DNA of 64,000 bases from Nitzschia sp. DOCU1 (lineage: Eukaryota; Bacillariophyta; Bacillariophyceae; Bacillariales; Bacillariaceae). This document shows, in pieces, positions 1-10,252 of the stretch. Positions within the stretch are counted from its first letter, which is position 1. Each line of letters starts with the position of its first letter. The stretch spans positions 1,116,001-1,180,000 of the forward strand of contig OX596000.1 in the NCBI GenBank assembly GCA_951394045.1. Reading direction: 5' to 3'. The notes beneath the pieces were generated by a model. It saw nothing but the letters and a program-made list of their open reading frames with translations. It did no database searches and was not told the origin of the DNA. A program made the position numbers and the translations under genes.

Positions 1-1
1 C

Positions 2-2400
2 ACTCAGGTGGTGTATGGTCGAGTGGAGAAAGAATGGGAAGCCTACTGCAGTCATATAGCTAGCAGGGATGATCCATTCCCTACTAGCATGAATGCAAAC
101 AAGGTCTATGACTTTATGTTCTACCAAGTCTTTCGCACTAAAAAGGGACAGTCTGGCCATGGTTTTGACCCCCCTGGACTACAAAGACGTGCTGGATTCA
201 TACCAGGCCCACTACCAAAAGAAGGATGATGACCCCAACTATGCAATTCCTCATCCTGTTAATGGCCTTGGTCCATCTGCAATCCAGCAGTACAGAGCTG
301 GGTTGAAAAAGATCCATGATAGCCATGTAGCCACAGGGTTGACTGGTTTTGGCTGGGAGTTTGTGTGGAATGCGCACTCAAAAGATCTGGTAAAGATGGC
401 TGAGCAGCGACAGGCCAGGCACAAAAAGGAAACCTATGAAGAGAAAGCTGATAAAATCTTTGGTCCCTGCAATGCAGTGGAAAGATTTGATGATCTAGAG
501 GATGCTTTCTTTCAGAAGAGCAAGTCTGGGAGATACTGTCTTCAATGGCTCCGCAATAGATTTGCGTTGCTGTTTTCAATCGCCGGCCTATTGCGGTGCG
601 AAACGCTGCATAAGTGCGAACTGAGCGACATGATGAAAATTATGGTTAAAAAAGATGAGGACGTGAATCCATTGTGTGTGATGATCATGCAATTTGGGGA
701 AGGTAAGCCTATTTTTTCCGCAGTGTTTTTTACTTACAGAATTTCCATCTAAGTAAACCTCTAATTGAACGAAACTGCAGGCAAAACCAACAAGGGCAGG
801 GTGCTCTATGGCCGTGCTACACGCCATAAGAATGTTCTGCTGTGTCCTTTAGGTGCACTAGCAATGTACTTAATGGTCAGGTTCGCTCTGACTCAAGAAT
901 TTAGTGAGGAAAACTTCGACTGGACAAACAACGCATCTTGGTTCTCGGTGAAGCTCCTTATTTCGGGAGTGGGCACCGACTACACTAAGAGCATGAAAAC
1001 CAGCACTTATGCGAAAGCAGTAAAAGCAATACTACTGCATTTGGGCCTTGCTCTTACCCACTTAGCGCACCTCGGCCGAAATATGGGGGCTAAGATCCTG
1101 GAAATGCTGGAAATAGAGAGTGAGGAAATTCGTCGCCTCGGCAATTGGAATCCCAGCATGCAGGCTGCACGATACTCTACCAAGCTTCCAATGAAGGCCA
1201 TTCGTCGCTTGGGAGGATTTGCTACTGGGAATGGCGTTCACTTCAACAAAAGAACTGTAGTGATTCCCTGCCAAGAACTGCAAGAGCAAACTCCAATTGG
1301 GCGATGGGTGTTTCATGGACTGGCGCAAGTTCTCGCAGCCAATGCACAGAATGCCAAGTGCTACACTGCGCAGCATTTCCTGGAGTTCATGGTGGAGCTT
1401 AACATTATCTTCCTACAAGACATGGCAGTGATGTGTAATGAGCACCCAGATCGTCTGGAGGGGCATCCGATCATTACTCATGTACCATGCTTGGCCTCGA
1501 CGGCATTTGCGGTAAGCTTACTACCGGTCGCGCGAAATACCTGGTCATTCCTTATTTGAAATAACTGGCAATTCCATATTTGCTCACACTAAAAATATCG
1601 CTCCTTTTATCTTTTGCGCGAAATACCTGGTAATTCCTGCTATGGTGTTGTTCACTACTACCCTACTGCTACAGGCATTCTGTGAGACAATGAAGACAGA
1701 GCTTCAGCAGGCGTCCTCCCCACTTGATGCAAGTATTGAAATGATTCTTCCTGGTGTGCAGCAGCGGCTAGACGCAAATAGACGACAAGTGTTGGATTTG
1801 CAGTCGATGCTGCAAGAGTCGCATGAGCAAATAATGCGAGAACTGGAGTCCAAGCATAGTGCAGTGTTGGAACAACTTGGGGAGTCCATGGTTGTCATGG
1901 GGCACTCCCTGATGCAGCAATCTACTTCTGTTGAAGGTGCTCGCGAAATGGAGTTGGATATGCCGGTGCCTCTTCCGCCACCACCACTAGCACCAACGAC
2001 CATGCTCCAGTCCATTGACCATGCGAGAGAGTCCAACATGAGGGCTCAGGACTGCTACCCAAGCCTTCATGAGTTGTGGGGTCACTTTCATGGGACGAAT
2101 AGCAGGTTTCCTACTGACGTTGAGGGCGGTATGGCGGCTCTCCATAGCAAGTGGAAGGCAAGATGGAGGAAGCACCATGCCCCAAAGGAAAACAAGAGGT
2201 TCAGCAAGCTACTGCGAATCATCCAGGCCATTGAGAGGAAGGCCACATTGGAAAACATAACTAACGACGACGTCATCAGGGATTGGGAATCTATCTTTGC
2301 AATAGAATGCAAGGGCAAGCTCTCCAACATGCTTGGCTACTTGCAACAACAAGAAATCATCACCAAGGGCAAGCCAAGAGGAAAATTCGCGACTGAATAA
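2..2400 (+). pseudogene. Crypton-type tyrosine recombinase (Ndc10-like core plus GCR1_C-like tail), 5' truncated, one frame disruption
   Basis: The gene runs in from the left edge. Exons are about 2-702, 781-1511 and 1675-2400. Both introns are GT-AG and phases match (phase 1, then phase 0). The reading frame changes near a run of six C at 169-174, so the first 160 bases and the rest of exon 1 are in different frames; this is either a mutation or an assembly error. Tyrosine-recombinase residues are visible: Arg in LLRCETL (codon 594-596), HLGR as the HxxR box (1068-1079) and the candidate nucleophile Tyr in ARYSTKLP (1173-1175). The segment around 780-870 (GRVLYGRATRHK, then LLCPLGALA) is typical of Ndc10 domain 2 proteins. 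Exon 3 encodes a helical region and then a GCR1_C-like DNA-binding tail (SLHELWGHFHG to KARWRKHH). Cryptons integrate by tyrosine recombination and lack long terminal inverted repeats, consistent with none being seen. Whether the copy is active is unknown; the frame break argues against it. Confidence 0.7.
1529..1638 (+). repeat. Short direct repeats inside the recombinase's second intron
   Basis: A motif close to CGCGAAATACCTGGT, followed by (C/A)ATTCC, occurs near 1531-1551 and again near 1617-1638. A weaker relative (GAAATAACTGGCAATTCC) lies between them near 1558-1575. All three fall within the GT-AG intron 1512-1674. The purpose is unknown. Confidence 0.6.
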
Positions 2401-3970
2401 GAACTACATGGATTTAAAGAGTTTAGCTTAGCTACTTCACTAACCAGTAGTTTATTATACATGACTTTGCAAAAGCTTTGATCAGTTCCAAGGTAGATTC
2501 GCAAGAAATGCCTTGAAAGAGTCGCATTGTCATGGTCAAGACGCAAAAATAAAGTTGCGTTTGTGACGGTCATCGGGGCGATCGCGACGATGCCAATGCT
2601 GGGCAAAAAGTGGGGGAAGTTAAGTATGGGCACATTTCCACGCGTTTTAGCGTAGCCTTTCCGCTTCGAAAAGTTTTCGCTTTAACGATGATACGTGTAC
2701 CAGGTAGTACACTTCCTACACCGAATCGATTTGGGGGCCAGAAAGTACATATTGTTTCAGACTGCAGGGGCAGAATTGCTTTGCAAGTTTTCTTACGTGG
2801 GGCGCTCGTAAAATGTAGTACAAAAGTGGGAAGGCGTGAAACGCTCTTTTGTCAGGCGAACCAATGCAATTATTTAAGGTCCCCCTTTTTTGGCGGCGCG
2901 GGAAAACGCATGACATCATCATGTCGTACGAATCGAGGGGACGCTCACATGCAGGAAAATTCCCTCTTATTGCCGCCAGGCTAAATTGGGGAGGTTGAGG
3001 CAGAATTGGCCCGTCGTGCGCCGTAGGCGCACGTACCCAATGTACGGCGCGAAAATTTAGCCCGGCAGGCGCACGGTGTTGATAAGGTGATATTACCTGT
3101 TATCTGAAGATATGATAGTAGATCATCAGATGATATCATAACACAGCAGAGGGAGCAGAGTGGTTGGATCATTTCATCTCGTCAAGCCAATAGGAACAAA
3201 GTTAAAAAGGCAATTAATTGCGGAATTCATTCCGCTGAATCCATTCCGTTCCCGCGGAATTGAATTCCGCACCGGAAACAGGAACGGAATCCAGCCCCAT
3301 TGAAAGGTATGATGCCAATACGAAGGTTATTTTACCAACAAGTCAACTCCATTGACCACGGTGAACAGCAATTATCAAAGCAAGGTTGACCCCGTCGTCG
3401 GGCAGCCTTTGGCCGTGGTCAACGGAGGCGAGGATTCTGAAGCAGCAGGAATTGAAGAGTATGCCCAGCAAAAGCAAGCGGGGGCAACCCGAAGACAATA
3501 GCTCTGAATCCGATTTTTCTCCACAGCAAGAAGAAAGCCAAAGCACCTGCTTCTCTCCCGAATTGCTGGCTCAAATCTTCAGTTATATTTTGGATCCAGC
3601 ACAAGAAAGTTATGCGACTCAACGTGAGACTCTTGGTCCCGTCAACCAGAATGGAACCAAGCTCTAGCGCTGGGACAATTTGAAATCATGGAACGCATGG
3701 AACGGTTGCTCGTCGAAGCTGGTAAAGTTCCCCAACAGCCTGCGGTTTGTCTTCTCAGACAGGCGCTGATATGGCTCCAAGATAGCCAGTTGTTCTTGTA
3801 TCGAAGTCCCACCAAAACTGACCCCTTGGGAAAGTGGCCCCGCTTGGATACTAAAAGGGCATATTGCTGTACGCATTTGTCCAGAAAGTTTAATCTGAGG
3901 GGCCTCTTTCTTCCACTTCGGCAATCTATAAGGTGACGCATGATAATCTGCGTTTGTTGTCGACCAATAA
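2401..3970. other. Gene-poor interval with palindromes and short decayed ORFs
   Basis: No reading frame here has convincing protein character. An imperfect inverted repeat pairs 2975-2987 with 3054-3066 (one mismatch in 13) and encloses a perfect 8-bp stem with a 3-nt loop (3015-3022 with 3026-3033). Around 3350-3940 several frames each look weakly coding and are broken by stops, as in a decayed gene. The unit could include the 3' flank of the Crypton-like element. Confidence 0.4.
3220..3290. repeat. Cluster of nested palindromes (GCGGAAT family)
   Basis: GCGGAAT(3220-3226)-TC-ATTCCGC(3229-3235) is a perfect hairpin. GCGGAATT(3254-3261)-G-AATTCCGC(3263-3270) is a second one. The second sits inside a third inverted pair, ATTCCGTTCC (3243-3252) with GGAACGGAAT (3281-3290). 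The three share the core GGAAT/ATTCC, so the block looks like a derived repeat or the terminus of a small non-autonomous element. Confidence 0.6.
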
Positions 3971-4417
3971 AAGGTTCAAGAATGTGTTGACATTTTCGCC
4001 CGTCTAGTTGATGTCAATGAGGAAGGACCCAACGCACGTGTTGCTCTATTGCGAGAGCTAGTGTCCTTCTGGCTGTCATTGCAAGGTATCACCAAACACG
4101 TTTTGTATGTGACACAGTATTTCGATAGGTGGGATCATGGCGACACGAAGGCACTTGCCAAACATGAATTTGTAATTGCCTTCGGAAACTCAATGCTGCC
4201 AGACAAGATGATGTCACGGGCACACATCGTCATGGGTGAGATTTCCAGGATGGAAATAGGTGGTGTATTGGGTTCCCAGTTGCCCGTGTTTGAAAAGGAA
4301 TTGGGGGTTTGTTACAGCCTGCGAGAGATCTTGAAAAACAGTCACACCCATGTAGGGCAGCAGATCCGGCCCCACCATTTTCAGTCCCCATACACGTCGG
4401 AGATGATTAGTACTTAA
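3971..4417 (+). CDS. Uncharacterised ORF, possible gene remnant
   Basis: A frame open from the stop at 3968-3970 to the stop at 4415-4417 encodes about 148 residues with ordinary globular composition (for example DVNEEGPNARVALLRELVSFW, then YFDRWDHGDTKALAKHEFV). It has no ATG near its start, so it would need to be an internal exon or a decayed gene. The neighbouring 3350-3940 stretch has gene-like fragments in changing frames, which favours a relic. I do not recognise the family and assign no function. Confidence 0.25.
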   Translation, partial: KVQECVDIFARLVDVNEEGPNARVALLRELVSFWLSLQGITKHVLYVTQYFDRWDHGDTKALAKHEFVIAFGNSMLPDKMMSRAHIVMGEISRMEIGGVLGSQLPVFEKELGVCYSLREILKNSHTHVGQQIRPHHFQSPYTSEMIST

Positions 4418-4827
4418 TCACGAAACAGCGTTCCATATGAAATAGTGTACATGCAATTAAAATTTTGCCATTTTAGTAGTAGTTTAGTTTTAGCAGGAGT
4501 CTATATGCCTATTAGTGGTACCAACGAACCTAATGAAGATCCTCCAACAAGTCCATCATTATGGATGTATCCGAGGTTCTCCCGGCAAGTGTATGCATCG
4601 TCACAAACGATACATTCTCGGTGCCTACTACTGTCTCCCAGAAGAAGGCCACCACGACCACTGCTTCCACAACTTGCGCGAGACGTCATATTTTCACTGC
4701 CGTTGCAACGACGCTCTGACTTGCAATGAATGGGAACATCCCTTCTTTTATGCCGACAACGGCTTGATCCTTGCTTCACTCGATACAAATCTGGAAGGTT
4801 TCCTCGGCAGGAAACGCTACGTGATCC

Positions 4828-5601
4828 TCAACTTCTCCTTTGTTCGTCGTCGTCGTCGTCGTTGGTGCCTTTTTCCACCGGGCTCGTCGTCTGCTTTTGT
4901 TGGACGACGACTACCGGTACTTTGTGTTGCGTCTTGGATAAATTGTTTCGATGACTCAAAAATCCGTCCCATAATATACCACACGCATTGATAAGAGGCG
5001 CTTGCGCATACAGAGGAACAAATCGAAAGGTCCCTAACAAAATCCATGGCCATATCGCCAAACTGGTCAACCACGAAGGTACAAATTGCGTTTCCAGTTT
5101 GCTTTGAAAGGTTGCCAACGAACCACCCTCCCACACATTCATGTATCCATAAAATAATGCCAAACAAGGAGGATCCATGAGCAATTCATCTGCCAATACC
5201 TTGAGAATGGGGGCTCCCCAGAGTCCAAAACGCCTCGTAACATTGTATCGCACACAGACGCGATCCAAAAAGGGATACCAGGTCGCCAACAGCGGTCCCG
5301 TAATGGTAGCTCCATACCCAGCACATTTGGCGGTTCTCCAAACGTCCAATTCTTCCCAAAAACTTCTTGACGCGGCATTCTTCTTTGACACTAATTCGTC
5401 GTCCTTTGTCTTGGATGATGTTATGTCGTCATCTTTGTTCAGGTATCGAAACTCGGAATACTGGGCGACGAAATCTCCCGCAATCCACAAATTGAGACAC
5501 AACACGCTATTGCTAACCATGGGATGATGTTTCATCCAATGTTGCAGTCGCCCCGCAGCATGGGCAAATTTCGAGCTACTGGCAGCGGCGGCGGCGTTCA
5601 T
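4828..5601 (-). CDS. Mpv17/PMP22 family membrane protein
   Basis: A 257-residue single-exon protein that begins at an ATG (5599-5601). The family comprises small four-helix proteins of the peroxisomal or inner mitochondrial membrane (PMP22, Mpv17, Sym1), thought to act in membrane permeability and organelle homeostasis; substrates are uncertain. Recognition rests on the N-terminal segment (LQHWMKHHPMVSNSVLCLNL), the YGATITGPLLATWYPFLD region, and the C-terminal signature WPWILLGTFRFVPLYAQAP followed by a WDGFLSHRN motif. An acidic and basic insert (about residues 57-78) separates the first two helices. The last 35 residues are low-complexity: a polyvaline stretch, then DDDDDE and RR. The length is somewhat above the usual 180-220 residues because of these additions. 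Localisation cannot be fixed from the sequence: there is no clear presequence, only an Ala/Ser-rich start. Confidence 0.85.
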   Translation of the reverse strand: MNAAAAASSSKFAHAAGRLQHWMKHHPMVSNSVLCLNLWIAGDFVAQYSEFRYLNKDDDITSSKTKDDELVSKKNAASRSFWEELDVWRTAKCAGYGATITGPLLATWYPFLDRVCVRYNVTRRFGLWGAPILKVLADELLMDPPCLALFYGYMNVWEGGSLATFQSKLETQFVPSWLTSLAIWPWILLGTFRFVPLYAQAPLINACGILWDGFLSHRNNLSKTQHKVPVVVVQQKQTTSPVEKGTNDDDDDEQRRS

Positions 5602-6741
5602 GTTGATTTCAAGAAACTTGTCTTTTTCTTATTGGATCGGTCGATCGATCGGTTGCTTTGCCTTTTGTCGAGTGGAGTTTCTCTTGACTCTAGAGAAAAT
5701 GTCAGTGAATGTCAGCAGTCAATCTGGTCCTGTGCATTTGAGAATGTTTGGATGCCGATAGTGATTCGTTCGGATGCCTCTCGAAGGAAGAATCATCGTG
5801 TCGTCGTCAAAGGACGATTCCTTCTCGTCAGATTATCATAGGAGGCCAGCGCTGATGTGGTGTGATGGTGGAAGTCCCATCCGGTTGACGCACACACGCC
5901 TTCGTTCTTTCGCTCTGTGACGTCAATAAAAAGGAAGCTATTTAAGTCTATATTGACTCGAACGACTGTTTTGGGTGGTTTCACCCCACTTTGGTTCGCA
6001 ACTCGAATCGAATCGATCGACTGTCTGTGGCGTACCTTCTTCCTTTACCCGTCGTGGACTTGAAGTAGACGGCAGAACCTAAAGTGTTGTTAGTGCCCCT
6101 GAGTTTCTGTGTTCTCCTACCGGTAGTGACTGAAGGCAGTGAACCTTGTGACCATAAATAGCATGGCATATCATAGCGCAAGCATATTCCAACTGCGAGA
6201 GTGTTCGTTCGCCGGCTTGTGGTTCGTTCGTGATAGAGGAAAGCTCTTTTTGGATGCCCCTTCCCGCCCGCCCCGCCGCGACTTCTTTCACGAGGCGCTT
6301 CGCCTCGCAATCTCGGAGCGCCGTGGTGAAAAAATGAGAATGGCGGCCAATCGCGCAAAAGCTTTTCGCTTGCTTCCCATCACACCACAATCGACTTCGG
6401 CGGTCTTGTTAGCGCTTGGCCAAGCGCAACTACCGTATGATACATAGCGGGATCGTATGGCTTCTATTTCTAGAGAGCCATTGAATACTGTAATTGTAAA
6501 AAGAGATTTGGATGGGATAGACGAGACCCATTTTGTGGGGTGGTGCAGGGTTAGTAGCTCTAGCTAGGTAGTAGTAAGTAGTGGGGGCATTAGGTTTCGA
6601 TTCTAATTTCTAAATAGCAATTTCGTAGTAGCCAAGGTCTGGTTTGGGTAACCAGATCAGAGCAACCTTGCAAAACTGTTTACATGCCTTTGAATAGTTT
6701 GTAGTTGTAGTAGTGGCACTTCAAATGCTCGGGTAATTTGT
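5602..6741. other. Intergenic, no gene seen
   Basis: This 1.1-kb interval separates the Mpv17 start from the 3' end of the next minus-strand gene. It contains a perfect hairpin, CGAGGCG (6291-6297) with CGCCTCG (6301-6307), and a GATC-rich palindrome near 5637-5652. The promoter and 5' UTR of the Mpv17-like gene should lie at its left end. ORFs on both strands lack protein character. Confidence 0.5.
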
Positions 6742-7605
6742 TCATCGGCAGTCCGCCATGAGCGAAACAGGCACCACCATCATTGAGGTTCGCATTGGAT
6801 CCGGTGATGCCAATAGCTGCTGGAAGGGAGATGAGAGCCCACCCCACAGCTGGTCGCGAGCATTAGCCGCCGCAGGACTCGACGACGATGGGGGTGGCAG
6901 CATCATTGTCGTCGTCCAATCGCTAACGGCTACTCCTCCGAGTCCTCCGGTCCCTAAACTCAAGTTACCACGAACAATCACAGGAGACGAAGACGATGTC
7001 GGATCTTGCTGCGAAATGTCATAGATATTCGTAGAACCAAACATAGGTTTCGATGGAGCCGGCGCCACAAAGGAAGACGAAGGCAGTGGTTGCTCCGGGT
7101 GGGGCGTGGGCGGAGATCGCGCCGGAGCCATTGGCAAGTAGGTGGGGTCGGTCAAGACCGAGATATCATCGTCATCAAAAATGTCATCAGATATGGGGCC
7201 ATCCAAAAAGTCTGCCAGTCCAGCAGCAGTACCGCCCCCGCTAGGTGATAAGGAGGAGGGTGTCGGAATCACGATTTCCAGGGGTACTGAAATGCGTCCA
7301 TCATACACTGCTCGTTTCTCTCTACCGTGAGTTAGCCGCTGCACCTCCCGACGCACTCGTGCTTGCATGGTCTTGTTCGAAGCTTGTGATGTGGAAAAGC
7401 CAGCTTCCAACAGACACTGCCGAATAGAAAGGGATGAACCCCTTGGGGACACTTTGGTTGCTGCTGCGAGCTCTATTTCTTGGCGGCATGAATTCAGATT
7501 CATCGCCCTGCCGCCGCTAACACTCAGGTGTAATGCTGCCGCTGAACAGGGAGGGCTGGATGGAGAAGATGATCCCCCGACAGGAGACATTGTAACGGCC
7601 ACCAT
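6742..7605 (-). CDS. Uncharacterised Ser/Pro-rich protein with a short basic helix-turn-helix-like motif
   Basis: A 287-residue protein with an ATG at 7603-7605. Residues about 58-92 (SIRQCLLEAGFSTSQASNKT, then MQARVRREVQRL) form two short helices rich in Arg and Gln. This resembles a helix-turn-helix DNA-contacting segment found in many short stramenopile proteins, but that is an impression and not a recognised domain. The remainder is low complexity: Ser/Pro/Gly tracts, an acidic patch (DDIFDDDDIS, near residue 140) and several SSSSP runs, as in disordered activation regions. A role in transcription would be inference only. The gene is isolated, with long intergenic spaces on both sides and no visible intron. 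Confidence 0.55.
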   Translation of the reverse strand: MVAVTMSPVGGSSSPSSPPCSAAALHLSVSGGRAMNLNSCRQEIELAAATKVSPRGSSLSIRQCLLEAGFSTSQASNKTMQARVRREVQRLTHGREKRAVYDGRISVPLEIVIPTPSSLSPSGGGTAAGLADFLDGPISDDIFDDDDISVLTDPTYLPMAPARSPPTPHPEQPLPSSSFVAPAPSKPMFGSTNIYDISQQDPTSSSSPVIVRGNLSLGTGGLGGVAVSDWTTTMMLPPPSSSSPAAANARDQLWGGLSSPFQQLLASPDPMRTSMMVVPVSLMADCR

Positions 7606-8053
7606 TGTCCGATCTTGCTTTTTTAGTAAGAGTCGATGTTGTGGATAGTGATGATGGTTTTATTGCAACTCGGAGCGGGAGCAACCGCTCAGCCGATGGA
7701 TTCGCTCTAGTACACCGGTGTAGATAGCGGGGAAAGGATAAGTCGATCCGTGAGACCACTGACGCACTCACACATGACCCTGCTGGACTTATTGTCCAGT
7801 CAAAAGGCGGAAAGACCCATTTTCGCGGCAAGGCGTCAAAGCGATAATGATTGCGATCGCTCTTTACCACTCGGCGTCTGGATGTCGATGATACTTTAAT
7901 TATGGGCAATCAAAGTCGTCATTATTTATGGTCCATCACCATTGATTATGCCCCACACCAGAAGCGAAAATCCGAGAGACTGCGTATTCGATGTGGAAGA
8001 TTATAAAAGCGCCCACTCGCCCGTAAGTTCAATGAGGCTTAGGAAAAACTCGG
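7606..8053. other. Intergenic, likely promoter of the minus-strand gene
   Basis: A 450-bp stretch upstream of the Ser/Pro-rich gene. No reading frame has convincing protein character. Confidence 0.4.
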
Positions 8054-8503
8054 ATGAATTCTACCCAAATTCTACCGGTACGAGTAGAAGTGTCGCAATG
8101 GATCGGCTTGGGCTCTGTTCTCTACATCGCAGATGGCGGCGATCAGAACTGCCACCATTCGAACGAATCATCAGTGACATCGACTACGGACAAGAACCCG
8201 AATTTCGCCTTTAGTGTTGGAGCCGTGATGGATGATGTCCAAGGACCTTCTTCCTGGTCGAGGAAGGATGGCAGGCGATGTAATACTCCCAGCGTCTTTT
8301 TTCTCATCAACATGAGGAATCCATACTACAATTTGTTATTTGCCTGGTCATTGGAAGCTATGGCCCACCATGATGATGCTGTGTTGTTGGATGGCCAGGA
8401 CCTCTTGCTGGCCACTGTCACCGGCAACTCTTTGCTCTTTTCGATCTGTATGACACTAGCCCATATGTTTCAGCTGAAATCTGCAAATGACAATATGGAG
8501 TAA
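8054..8503 (+). CDS. Weakly supported small ORF
   Basis: An ATG-initiated frame of 149 residues on an otherwise empty strand segment. Residues about 95-145 are moderately hydrophobic (YYNLLFAWSLEAMAHH, then LLLATVTGNSLLFSICMTLA), so one membrane helix is possible. There is no recognisable family, no repeat relationship to neighbours and no splice evidence. It may be chance. Confidence 0.2.
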   Translation: MNSTQILPVRVEVSQWIGLGSVLYIADGGDQNCHHSNESSVTSTTDKNPNFAFSVGAVMDDVQGPSSWSRKDGRRCNTPSVFFLINMRNPYYNLLFAWSLEAMAHHDDAVLLDGQDLLLATVTGNSLLFSICMTLAHMFQLKSANDNME

Positions 8504-8911
8504 CCTGGTTTGCTTCCGGTACTTGCTCCCATTTTGCTGCTAGCTAGAGTATGTTGTGATGGTCGTCTCCGCAACTGCATCGAACCAAATAAAAAAAAGG
8601 TGTAATCGACGACTAACGGTAGTAGGTGGAGCTTTGTGCTGCCATTGGATTGGCTGAATTTTATTCGTCGGTGCGTCGTACGAGCGTCGCTCCTGAGCGC
8701 GCGTACAAACATGACCCATGCGACTCTAGTAATAGCGAAATCCGTATCTTGTTTGGTTGCGTCACAAAAGCGTAACTGCAACTCTAGCTAGCTACCGGTA
8801 GATCAGCTAGAGAAGTGCATCCGAAATTCCGGGAGAGACCTCTCCTCAACCAACCACAAGTCTCCCATCCTGTCACTCAGACGATATGTTACTTCAACTA
8901 TCACTAATCTA
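8504..8911. other. Intergenic, promoter side of the GIY-YIG gene
   Basis: About 400 bp with no ORF of interest. It precedes the ATG at 8912 and should contain that gene's promoter. Confidence 0.4.
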
Positions 8912-10084
8912 ATGAATATGGTGGTGTTGCGCCAGTATTTTGGATCTGTTTCTTCGAGAAGGATGTGGGGGCTGTTCCTCGGATGGCTGTTCCTGCTGGG
9001 CGTTTCCTTGGGGTTTCCAGGGATGCCGACGACGATGACGACATTGCTGCATCATCGTCACTCCCTTATCATCCGCCAACATCCACCCGTCATTAGTGCG
9101 GGACATCTTCGCCGTATTTCGGTCGACTGTTACTGCAACAAGCGACTCTTCTCGAACGATGTCGCACTCGGTGCAGCTCGCCGACTGGATGCTTTGGATG
9201 CTTGGGAGGGCAGCGCGGAGGATTCAAACGAAGACGACGCTTTGGTGGTTACTAATACTACATTCACAACCACACTCCAAACACGACGACGTACGGCGAT
9301 CTTTCAGCTACTAAGCACCGCTTGGCGGCGATATCTACGACACGTACACCAGCTTTGGGGACGAGTCCGTGGATTCTGGAATAGACGAATACGGAGTCAA
9401 TTTTGTACCATTTATGTACTGGAATGCGAAGATGACAAGTATTATGTGGGAATGACTTTTGATCGAAAACGACGATTTAGACAACATTTTTCTTCTTCTG
9501 CAAGTGGTGGTGGAAGTGCTTGGACGCGGCAACACAAACCTCTTTGCGTCCATAAAGAATATCGTCGTATTCCGCGCCGTTATGCTTTGGGATTCGAATC
9601 ACAAATCACGGCGCAATACATGTGGAGCTATGGCATTCAAAATGTACGAGGGGGCATGTATGCTCAACGTCGACCTTTTACCAATGGGGATTTGGATGGT
9701 CTTGTGAGGTTTTTGGGACATTACAATTCGTTGCCTTACCAAACGGTTCGAAACAAGTTGCTATTGCTGTTGGCACCGCCGACCAAAACAATAAATCCTC
9801 GTCAAAAAGAGCAACAACAAGGGTCAAATAAAGGTCCGCTACCATCATCTACTGCTACGGCAAGTAGACTTGAGCTTGCCATGGCTTCTTTCTCCTCGCC
9901 TTCCTCTTCGGTATTGGGGCGGAAATGCTACCAATGCGGCGACTATGGACATTTAGCTGTCGATTGTCCGAGATCGGTCGGCGTTTCCAGAAGGAAATGT
10001 CGTCAGTGTGGCAACTATGGCCACCTCATGGCCGACTGTCCCAATTCGACACGAGAAGAGAATACTACCACGCCGTCCGTCTAA
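8912..10084 (+). CDS. GIY-YIG domain protein with two CCHC zinc knuckles
   Basis: A 390-residue single-exon protein with an ATG at 8912. Residues about 18-36 are strongly hydrophobic (MWGLFLGWLFLLGVSLGF) and end in a phenylalanine, like the signal-peptide boundary of diatom plastid leaders; targeting is inferred. Residues about 165-250 match a GIY-YIG fold: CTIYVLECEDDKYYVGMT gives the two Tyr-containing strands (IYV and YYVG), DRKRRFRQHF gives the Arg-bearing helix, and SAWTRQHKP the following strand. GIY-YIG domains cleave DNA one strand at a time in repair and homing enzymes. Two zinc knuckles follow a Ser-rich linker: CYQCGDYGHLAVDC (about 339-352) and CRQCGNYGHLMADC (about 363-376). These bind single-stranded nucleic acid in other proteins. 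The combination suggests a nucleic-acid-processing enzyme, perhaps organellar. The Glu that completes the GIY-YIG active site may be in FESQITAQY but needs alignment. Confidence 0.7.
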   Translation: MNMVVLRQYFGSVSSRRMWGLFLGWLFLLGVSLGFPGMPTTMTTLLHHRHSLIIRQHPPVISAGHLRRISVDCYCNKRLFSNDVALGAARRLDALDAWEGSAEDSNEDDALVVTNTTFTTTLQTRRRTAIFQLLSTAWRRYLRHVHQLWGRVRGFWNRRIRSQFCTIYVLECEDDKYYVGMTFDRKRRFRQHFSSSASGGGSAWTRQHKPLCVHKEYRRIPRRYALGFESQITAQYMWSYGIQNVRGGMYAQRRPFTNGDLDGLVRFLGHYNSLPYQTVRNKLLLLLAPPTKTINPRQKEQQQGSNKGPLPSSTATASRLELAMASFSSPSSSVLGRKCYQCGDYGHLAVDCPRSVGVSRRKCRQCGNYGHLMADCPNSTREENTTTPSV

Positions 10085-10252
10085 ACCTAGAATGCTAGAA
10101 AATATCCCGAAGCGTAGTTGTAAGCTGCCAGGTCAAACTTTGCAAAACAACAATGCAGTCATTATCAAGGAGACGTTCAAGAGCCCTAATACCAGCTTCT
10201 ACTTGCTAGATTATGGCGAGAGACGAATTGATGGAGCAAAACGTCCCCGTCT

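Noticed and set aside
2610..2984. Plus-strand ORF of 124 codons
   Set aside because: It starts from a non-ATG codon region with no domain, and the DNA around it is repeat-like.
6560..6625. tRNA-like T-arm (ATTAG, loop with TTCGATT, CTAAT)
   Set aside because: The loop is nine bases when the stem pairs, and no acceptor stem or anticodon arm of proper spacing was found.
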